Source of the DNA: DATLMR01 sp035634255
GTDB taxonomy: Bacteria; Acidobacteriota; Blastocatellia; UBA7656
Length of the DNA: 64,000 nucleotides
Assembly: GCA_035634255.1 (NCBI GenBank)
Contig: DASQDI010000012.1
Location: forward strand, 1-64,000
Direction of reading: 5' to 3'
Part shown: positions 56,224 through 64,000 of the stretch, in pieces
Position numbering within the stretch: position 1 is the first letter of the stretch
Layout: each line of letters opens with the position of its first letter
Made by a program: the position numbers and the translations under genes
The notes under the pieces: model-generated
Database searches by the model: none
What the model was told of the DNA's origin: nothing
What the model saw: the letters and a program-made list of their open reading frames with translations, nothing else

Positions 56224-56248
56224 GATACGTCTGTTGGGTGGCGGGCAT

Positions 56249-56842
56249 ATGAGAATAGCAAAGATAGTCAAATCGAACTCGCACATCGATTACATAGGGA
56301 GGGTGCTCGACCGGCTCGATTCGCCCGAGCCTCCCACGCCGGGGGATTACAGGTTCGGGCAGTTCGTCATCATCAGGGACGACTCCTCGAACATGGTCGG
56401 AGTCATCTACAACTCTCAACTCATCAACCCCGAGTATGGCAGGCTCGGCCCCAGGCTCTCAAGCTCGATGGACATGAACGCGGTCTTCAGCCCCGACCTC
56501 GTCAACGAGCAGGGGGTCCTGATCGGGATACTGCTCGTCGGCTGGATGGACGGGGAGGGGACGCCCCGGCAAGGGGTCCCGCGCGCGGTCCTGCAAGTCA
56601 ATTCCGAGGTCTCTCTGATGGACGACCGGCAGGTGCGCGCCTTCCACACGGGCGCGAACGGAAGGCTCGCGCTAAGATATTATTCGCAGGTGCTCACGCA
56701 CGCGAAGCAGTTCGCCCCGCAGTTGTTGCTCGGAGTGCTCGAACAGCTCGAAAGCCTCTTCGGGGGCGAGGCCGGGCCGGAGCTGTCGGTCCTGAGGCGG
56801 ACGCTCAACTGGCAGCTCGTGTTTCAGAACAAATCGCTTTGA
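56249..56842 (+). CDS. HAS-barrel domain protein, NurA partner candidate
   Basis: The 197-residue protein begins MRIAKIVKSNSHIDYIGRVL, followed by DRLDSPEPPTPGDYRFGQFV, a beta-barrel of the HerA/ATP-synthase (HAS) type. It lacks the RecA-like ATPase of HerA: no Walker motifs are seen in the helical remainder (KQFAPQLLLGVLEQLESLFG). A stand-alone barrel beside nurA suggests the barrel docks NurA to an ATPase coded elsewhere. ATG 56249 fits best; GGTGG lies upstream. The family call is moderate. Confidence 0.6.
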   Translation: MRIAKIVKSNSHIDYIGRVLDRLDSPEPPTPGDYRFGQFVIIRDDSSNMVGVIYNSQLINPEYGRLGPRLSSSMDMNAVFSPDLVNEQGVLIGILLVGWMDGEGTPRQGVPRAVLQVNSEVSLMDDRQVRAFHTGANGRLALRYYSQVLTHAKQFAPQLLLGVLEQLESLFGGEAGPELSVLRRTLNWQLVFQNKSL

Positions 56843-56866
56843 AGGTCGGCCGAAGAGAGGAGCGGA

Positions 56867-58363
56867 ATGGTTGAAATAGACGGCGGGTCTCTGACTCTCG
56901 AACAGAGCGCCGCGGTGGCGGACGGGGCCGAGGTCGCGCTTGCGGCGTCGGCGGCGCAGCGGGTGTTGACCGCTCGCAGGTTCGTGGAAGAGATTATTGA
57001 CAAGGGCGAAGTGGTCTACGGGATCAACACCGGTTTCGGGGCGCTCTCGGACGTGATGATACCGCCCGACAGGCTGCGGGAGTTGCAGGTGAATCTGGTC
57101 CGCTCGCACGCCTGCGGCATAGGCGAGCCCCTGCCGGAGAGGGCGGTGCGCGCGATGATTCTTCAGCGCGCGAACGTACTGGCGAAAGGGTTTTCGGGCT
57201 GCCGCGCTCTGGTCATAGAGTCCCTGCTCCGCATGCTGAACGCGGGCGTCCATCCGGTCATCCCCTCGCGCGGGTCGGTCGGCGCTTCGGGCGACCTCGC
57301 CCCGCTCGCGCACCTCGCGCTCGTGGTGATCGGTGAAGGCGAGGCCCTGTACCGGGGGGGGCGAATGTCGGGGGGCGAGGCGCTCGCCCGCGCGGGACTC
57401 ACGCCCCTTTCGCTCGAAGCGAAGGAGGGGCTCGCCCTGCTCAACGGCACGCAGGCTATGACGGCGGTCGGAGGGCTCTCGTTGATCGCGGCCGAGCGCT
57501 TGGCGAACGCGGCCGATTTCACGGGGGCGATGTCGCTCGAAGCGTTGAAGGGGACGCCCGCCGCGTTCGATTACAGAATCCACGCGGTGCGCCCTCACCC
57601 CGGCCAGATGGCGAGCGCCCGCAGGCTCAGAGAGTTGATCGAGGAGAGCGAGATTCGCGAATCTCACCGCGACCACGAGGCAGACCCGAGGGTGCAGGAC
57701 GCTTACTCTCTTCGGTGCATGCCTCAGGTTCACGGGGCCGTCCGAGACGCGCTCGGCCACGCGCGCAGGGTCTTCGAGGTGGAGATCAACAGCGCCACGG
57801 ACAACCCGCTCATCTTCGCCGAGGCGAAAGAAGTGATCTCGGGCGGGAACTTCCACGGCGAGCCTCTGGCGCTCGCCCTCGATTACGCGGCGGTCGCTGT
57901 CGCCGACCTCGGCACGATCTCCGAGCGGCGCGTGGAGCGGTTGGTGAATCCCGACCTGTCGGGCTTGCCCGCATTCCTCACCCCGAACCCCGGCACGAAT
58001 TCCGGGATGATGATCGCGCAGGTGGCGGCCGTCTCTCTCATCGCCGAGAACAACGTGCTCGCGCACCCGGCGTCGGTGACCAACCTGCCGACTTCGGCCA
58101 ACAAGGAAGATCACGTCAGCATGGGCATGACTTCCGCTCTGAAGTTCGATCAGATAGTGAAGAACGTGGAGATCATTCTTGCCATCGAGCTGATGTGCGC
58201 CGCGCAGGGGCTTGAGTTCCTGAAACCCTTGCGGCCGGGGCCGCGCCTCGAAAATGTATACTCCCGCGTCAGGGAGGTCGTGCCCGCGCTCGATAAAGAC
58301 GCGCCGCTGTCCGGCTACATCGAGGCGCTCGTCCCGCTCGTGCGCGAGCTGGGCGATGAGTGA
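56867..58363 (+). CDS. hutH: Histidine ammonia-lyase
   Basis: The 498-residue protein has the MIO-forming Ala-Ser-Gly at 140-142 inside SRGSVGASGDLAPLAHL, Tyr51 in YGINTGFGAL and the conserved QDAYSLRCMPQVHG and FHGEPLALALDYAA. It removes ammonia from histidine to give urocanate, the first step of histidine breakdown; hutU is 0.7 kb downstream. GAGGAG lies before the ATG. The length is typical. Confidence 0.96.
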   Translation: MVEIDGGSLTLEQSAAVADGAEVALAASAAQRVLTARRFVEEIIDKGEVVYGINTGFGALSDVMIPPDRLRELQVNLVRSHACGIGEPLPERAVRAMILQRANVLAKGFSGCRALVIESLLRMLNAGVHPVIPSRGSVGASGDLAPLAHLALVVIGEGEALYRGGRMSGGEALARAGLTPLSLEAKEGLALLNGTQAMTAVGGLSLIAAERLANAADFTGAMSLEALKGTPAAFDYRIHAVRPHPGQMASARRLRELIEESEIRESHRDHEADPRVQDAYSLRCMPQVHGAVRDALGHARRVFEVEINSATDNPLIFAEAKEVISGGNFHGEPLALALDYAAVAVADLGTISERRVERLVNPDLSGLPAFLTPNPGTNSGMMIAQVAAVSLIAENNVLAHPASVTNLPTSANKEDHVSMGMTSALKFDQIVKNVEIILAIELMCAAQGLEFLKPLRPGPRLENVYSRVREVVPALDKDAPLSGYIEALVPLVRELGDE

Positions 58364-58387
58364 GGCAGGGATGCGGGAGGAAAAAAA

Positions 58388-58432
58388 TGAAAGCGGCCCG
58401 TTCCCAGGAGAGTTAATCGCGGGCCGCTTTCA
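58388..58432. terminator. 13-bp hairpin between hutH and the DUF5658-like gene
   Basis: The stem TGAAAGCGGCCCG/CGGGCCGCTTTCA has a 19-base loop and is preceded by AAAAAAA and followed by CAAAGG. It can stop both convergent genes. Confidence 0.75.
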
Positions 58433-58462
58433 CAAAGGAAGCAACTAGTGAAGCAACGATGA

Positions 58463-58795
58463 TCAATGGAAAAGTACGATAACCGCATGGTAAACGCTGA
58501 CCATCGCGTAGACGGCTACGGCGAGCTGAATACCGATCCGCGCGGTCCGCAGGTGAGCGAAGGTATAACATACCAGAAGGCAGAATGCCGTGATCGACAT
58601 CTTGACTATGAAAAATAAGACGGCGTTCTGCTCTATGAGAGACTCCATAAGCGGGTTGCCTTCGGCGGCGACGCCGCGCCCGATGTGCTGCATCGTGGCT
58701 ACCGCATCATACCCGGACATTGCGATTGCAGCGAGCACGTACAGGAAGAGCTTCGGGTTCTGCAAGTGCTGAACTAGCGCATCTGTTCTAACCAT
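58463..58795 (-). CDS. Small membrane protein, DUF5658-like
   Basis: The 110-residue protein has three predicted helices and the pattern LAAIAMSGYDAVATMQHIGR, then AEGNPLMESLIEQ and a helix with Lys (FFIVKMSITAFCLLVC), which matches my memory of DUF5658 proteins. The function is unknown. It lies between hutH and hutU on the opposite strand. Confidence 0.65.
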   Translation of the reverse strand: MVRTDALVQHLQNPKLFLYVLAAIAMSGYDAVATMQHIGRGVAAEGNPLMESLIEQNAVLFFIVKMSITAFCLLVCYTFAHLRTARIGIQLAVAVYAMVSVYHAVIVLFH

Positions 58796-59067
58796 AAAGA
58801 CCTCTTCTGCTCAGTTATGTCGAGCGCGAGCGGGAATGGGGCTCCCGTATTTCCCGCGCTCGGATACTTAAACGCAATGACAGTGCCAAAGATACTATTA
58901 AAAATTCGCGAGATCAATTACCTGCTCGGGGTATTTTTCAAAATAAATTGCCCCCGGCTCGGCGCGCTCCGGGCGGTTCGGCGCGGCTCTTTATGCGTGC
59001 TAAAATCTTGCGGCGGATTCCCGGTTTCATTCGCGGCCGGTAAACGGGTTAACAGAGTAAGGAACCT

Positions 59068-60726
<1,659 letters not shown>

Positions 60727-60750
60727 TCATGGAAGCCAGGGCCGGCGCGC

Positions 60751-61089
60751 CTACTCTCTCTCTTCCAGTCTGCTGACGCGCCGGCTCGTGTTGATCGCGA
60801 GGTGGGCAACCTCCTCACACAGCTTTCTCGTGACCTCGTTGGCCACAATCAGGTTGTTGAATCCCTCGCGCATCTCGGATTGCAGAATGTTCACGACCCC
60901 CGTGAGGTCCCGAACGTCTCTGGTCAGGCTCTTCTGCCCTTCCGTCAATTCGCCGATAGATTCTCTCATCTCCCCAACGGATTCTCTCAGCTCTCCGATA
61001 GCTTCTGTCAACAGCTCTATATCGACGCTGAACTTCGCCTGCTGCTCGACTATGAAATCCATCCTGCGTTGAATGTGATCCTCGCCCAT
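60751..61089 (-). CDS. Coiled-coil hypothetical protein
   Basis: The 112-residue protein is almost wholly helical: MGEDHIQRRMDFIVEQQAKF, then heptads ELRESVGEMRESIGELTEGQ with repeated (G)E(L/M)RES units. It has no catalytic motif. ATG 61089 is preferred to TTG 61143. Similar short proteins are common in cyanobacteria and acidobacteria; their role is unknown. It converges on hutU. Confidence 0.7.
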   Translation of the reverse strand: MGEDHIQRRMDFIVEQQAKFSVDIELLTEAIGELRESVGEMRESIGELTEGQKSLTRDVRDLTGVVNILQSEMREGFNNLIVANEVTRKLCEEVAHLAINTSRRVSRLEERE

Positions 61090-61169
61090 CGTTTTTCTCT
61101 TCCCTAAATCGGGATCGGGGACCGCCTTCTTATTCAAAAGCAAAACGCGCGCGGGGTCAACCCCTTCGT

Positions 61170-63065
61170 CTAATCGCGCCTGACGTACGCGCGGATGAAG
61201 AAGGTGCGGTCTCCGATCTGAAGGTTCGGATTATGGTCGAGGCCGAAGACCGCTCTCTGCTCGAAGTTCTCCTCTATCCACCGCATCAGGTCCTGGTAGT
61301 AATCGCGGCCGAATATGGTCGCGGAGAATTCGAAGGTGGGCCGGTTGGTGATCAATATCAAGCGCGTGTTCGAGTCGGTCAGCTGCCTGATGACGCGCCG
61401 CTCCCCTTCTTTATCCAGAAAACCGGGCGTCGTGATCTCCTCGCGCAGGGGGTGCGGGCGGCCCGTGAAGAAGTTGAGCGATGTCCCTTCCGGCATCACC
61501 GCGACGTACTCCCCGGGGGCCGTCTCCCGATCTATGAAATCCATCGCCTCGCTCATCGCGGTGCCGAGGTCGGAGACGGTAATCATAGTCCCTCGGTCCG
61601 TCACGAGCGGGTACGTGCCGCCGGACCTGTACCGGTAGGCGATGACCCCAGATGTTACGATGATCCAGATGAAGATTATGCCGAGGGCTATGTTGCTCGC
61701 AGTCCTCCGCGCCTTCTCATTTCGGAACGGGTCGCCGAGCAGGTGCGCCCATGCGCTCGGGTAGAGCATGTAGGTGAACAGAATGACCGAGCCGGGCAGG
61801 AGGTATGAGCTGTACGCCCCCCCGCTGCGGACCCGGAGAATCACGCGCGCCAGGCCCGCGAGCGCGAAGGCCGCGAACGTTATCAGTATGATAATTTCGC
61901 CCGACGCTTTGCCCGACGCCGAGAGCTGCTTCTGGTACCGGATCAGAGCCGCGACCAACAGCCCGGCCAGCAGCAGGGGCATCCCCAGGTAAGGGCCCTG
62001 GTCGTACTGCACGGTCCCGAGCAAAGGCGTAAGCAGGAAGAGAAGAAGGGACGCCCCCAGAAGCATCCAGAGTTGCGGGTAGCTTATCTTGCCGGAGTCG
62101 GCGGCGGCTTTCGAGTGCTCGATCACCGAGGCTTCGTATGCCCCCCTGCGGGTGAAAATGAGGCTTAACGTCCCTATGGTAATGCCCAGAGCGGCCATCC
62201 TCGCCGCGGCGCTAATCATGCGCGCGAACGATTCGCCGGGATGATCGAAGCCTGAAATCCACTTGTTATAAAAGATCAATTCCTGAGGGAGGTTCTGAAG
62301 AAACAGGAAGCTCTCGTTCGAGAGCGTGTGCCACCCGACGCGCGCCACTATCATTCCGTAAACGGCCGTGACGACGACGATGGCCGGGAGCAGGTAGATG
62401 ACCGCATAGGACGCCGACCGGCGGAGGCCGGGGTAGGCCGTGAGGCCCACCGCAACGATGCCCGCGATTATGGCGGCAAATCCCATCTCGGTCTTCGCGA
62501 GGATGGTCACCCCGGCGACGAGGCCCGCCCCCATCAGATAGTAGTTCGCCGCGAAGCGCCTCCCCCCCGCCTCCTCTGCGTCCGCCGACCTGCGGATGAA
62601 GCACACGAGCAGGGCCAGAGAGATCAGGCCGAGCGCGCAGCCATGCAGGGCCGAATACGAGTAGGGGAGTACGTAATTGCCCGCCTGCTTGAACGCGCAC
62701 ATCCAGATGAGGCTCAGGGTGGCGGCGCTCGACGCGGCCCGGTCCATGAGCTGGCGCGCCAGCCAGTAGACCAGAGAGATGATGACGACGGCCGTGATGA
62801 TCCCGCCCGCGTAAAGGACTCCCAGCGAAGGGCCGAACACCTCGTACAGGAAGGAGTTCAGGTAGGGCGACAGAGGCCCGTAGATGTGGCGCACGTCGGA
62901 ATAGAGCACCTCACCGCGCGCGAGCCTGAGCGGCTGATTCATCTCGCGCCCGCAGTCCACGAGGGGATTGCCCCATCGCTCCCATGAGACGGCCAGGCCG
63001 TAGATGAACGAGACAGCGATGAGGAGGACCCAGAAAAGGTCCCTTCTGTCTATTCGAGATGTCAC
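61170..63065 (-). CDS. Glycosyltransferase-39-like integral membrane protein
   Basis: The 631-residue protein has about eleven helices. The first loop carries CGREMNQPLRLARGEVLYSD and VRHIYGPLSPYLNSFLYEVF (about 38-77), a GT-C pattern in which a loop acidic residue is catalytic. A soluble C-terminal domain (about 510-631) resembles those of ArnT/PMT-like proteins. It is probably a sugar transferase to envelope glycans or proteins. The donor is unknown. Confidence 0.75.
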   Translation of the reverse strand: MTSRIDRRDLFWVLLIAVSFIYGLAVSWERWGNPLVDCGREMNQPLRLARGEVLYSDVRHIYGPLSPYLNSFLYEVFGPSLGVLYAGGIITAVVIISLVYWLARQLMDRAASSAATLSLIWMCAFKQAGNYVLPYSYSALHGCALGLISLALLVCFIRRSADAEEAGGRRFAANYYLMGAGLVAGVTILAKTEMGFAAIIAGIVAVGLTAYPGLRRSASYAVIYLLPAIVVVTAVYGMIVARVGWHTLSNESFLFLQNLPQELIFYNKWISGFDHPGESFARMISAAARMAALGITIGTLSLIFTRRGAYEASVIEHSKAAADSGKISYPQLWMLLGASLLLFLLTPLLGTVQYDQGPYLGMPLLLAGLLVAALIRYQKQLSASGKASGEIIILITFAAFALAGLARVILRVRSGGAYSSYLLPGSVILFTYMLYPSAWAHLLGDPFRNEKARRTASNIALGIIFIWIIVTSGVIAYRYRSGGTYPLVTDRGTMITVSDLGTAMSEAMDFIDRETAPGEYVAVMPEGTSLNFFTGRPHPLREEITTPGFLDKEGERRVIRQLTDSNTRLILITNRPTFEFSATIFGRDYYQDLMRWIEENFEQRAVFGLDHNPNLQIGDRTFFIRAYVRRD

Positions 63066-63254
63066 GATGAAGCGCGATTATAGGCGATTGCTTGCTTGAA
63101 AGATAGCGCAGTTTTCAATTTTCAGCCTCAAGAAGCGGGGCCGAAAATCGAAAGCCGAAAACGGTTCTCCTTAACCAAAAGCTGCCCGGTTGTTATACTC
63201 GTCATGGCTATCGGGCATTCGTTCGGATTTCCCGGCAAAAGGTGAGAAATTTAT

Positions 63255-64000
63255 ATGACTAAGCTCGGAACTGACAGATCGGATGAGTTGTTCGAGAAGG
63301 CGCAGGCGGTAATCCCCGGAGGCGTCAACAGCCCCGTCCGCGCGTTCCGCGCCGTCGGCCGCGCGCCCCTCTTCATTCAATCCGCGGCCGGGTCGAACGT
63401 CGCGGACGTTGACGGGAACACTTACACCGATTACGTCGGCTCGTGGGGCCCCATGATTTTGGGCCACGCGCACCCTGTAGTGATCGAGGCGGTCCGCGAC
63501 GCCGCGTCGCGCGGGACGAGTTACGGCGCGCCCACGGAGATCGAAATAGAACTTGCCGAAGAGATCATATCGGCCGTGCCGTCGATTGAGAGGGTGCGTC
63601 TCGTCAGCTCGGGCACCGAGGCCACGATGAGCGCCATCAGGCTCGCGCGCGGCTTCACGGGCCGCGACATCATCGTCAAGTTTGAGGGCTGCTATCACGG
63701 GCACACCGACAGCCTCCTCGTGAAAGCGGGCTCCGGGCTCGCGACGTTCGGCACCCCCGACAGCGCGGGAATCCCGGCGGACTTCGCGCGCAATACTATC
63801 GTCGCCCCCTTCAACGACGCGCCAGCGCTTGAGCGGCTCTTCGGAGAACGCGGGGGCGAGATCGCCGCGGTGATCATCGAGCCCGTGGCCGGGAACATGG
63901 GGTGCGTGCCTCCTCAGGCGGGCTACCTCGAAGCCGTGCGCGACGTGACCGCGCGCCACGGCGCGTTACTGATCTTCGACGAAGTGATGACCGGCTTCCG
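63255..64000 (+). CDS. hemL: Glutamate-1-semialdehyde 2,1-aminomutase, 5' part
   Basis: ATG 63255 (AAGGTGAG upstream) opens a frame that runs to the window edge; 248 codons are visible. The sequence has PGGVNSPVRAFRAVG (about 21-35), SSGTEATMSAIRLARG (118-133), EGCYHGHTDSLLVKAGSG (144-161) and IIEPVAGNMG, all typical of HemL. The enzyme moves the amino group to give 5-aminolevulinate for tetrapyrrole synthesis. The PLP lysine and C-terminus lie outside the window. Confidence 0.95.
   Translation, partial: MTKLGTDRSDELFEKAQAVIPGGVNSPVRAFRAVGRAPLFIQSAAGSNVADVDGNTYTDYVGSWGPMILGHAHPVVIEAVRDAASRGTSYGAPTEIEIELAEEIISAVPSIERVRLVSSGTEATMSAIRLARGFTGRDIIVKFEGCYHGHTDSLLVKAGSGLATFGTPDSAGIPADFARNTIVAPFNDAPALERLFGERGGEIAAVIIEPVAGNMGCVPPQAGYLEAVRDVTARHGALLIFDEVMTGF

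Noticed and set aside
56672..58114. 480-codon frame opposite hutH
   Set aside because: It is an antisense shadow; hutH is unambiguous on the plus strand.

Overview
The window is about 62% G+C chromosomal DNA from a bacterium, most likely an acidobacterium (Blastocatellia-like). The inference rests on gene content: MoxR/DUF58/SpoIIM, a LemA protein, many secreted beta-propellers (TolB-like, Kelch, VPS10/BNR, NHL, YCF48), secreted S41/M14/M28 peptidases, a 2-oxoacid:ferredoxin oxidoreductase pair, LarE, and an Hfq with long tails. No rRNA, CRISPR array or complete prophage is visible. All family calls come from motif reading; no search was run.

Region 1-4300 is accessory DNA. A tyrosine recombinase, an excisionase-like HTH protein and an XRE-type repressor, all clearly AT-richer than the rest, end beside the 3' end of an initiator tRNA-fMet gene. 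This is the usual layout of an integrative element in a tRNA 3' end. Leftward lies a minus-strand run of five small genes (SWIM zinc finger, HNH, three micro-ORFs of which two are under 40 codons), each with its own ribosome binding site, plus a Cys-rich secreted microprotein. Three related 18-bp dyads precede the repressor gene. The distal element border is probably left of the window.

Region 4300-23000 is core-like: a FtsB/DivIC-type divisome protein overlapping a phosphohexomutase, a moxR-NUDIX-DUF58 operon facing a SpoIIM-family gene, holB, a B12-type radical SAM gene interrupted by one in-frame TGA, two secreted propellers, pdxA, hfq, hflX (apparently starting at ATT), lemA, a crotonase, larE and recO.

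Region 23000-41300 has secreted proteins and central metabolism: a TPR protein, sucC, a VPS10/BNR propeller, korA-korB, an AraC regulator, an S41 peptidase, an M20 peptidase and an NHL-propeller protein joined to an M23-like domain.

Region 41300-64000 has an RRM protein, secreted M28 and M14 peptidases, a YCF48-like lipoprotein, a polysaccharide flippase, two GT-C-type membrane proteins, an EamA transporter, a PucR regulator, an acetyltransferase, an XRE regulator divergent from a nurA plus HAS-barrel pair, hutH and hutU, and the 5' part of hemL running off the right edge.

Two genome-scale patterns stand out. Several gene ends, mostly convergent, carry long perfect hairpins. Others carry copies of a dispersed repeat (core CTCTTTAyrGAATC flanked by GTCAGGGG-type arms) that supplies C-terminal and stop codons to neighbouring genes.
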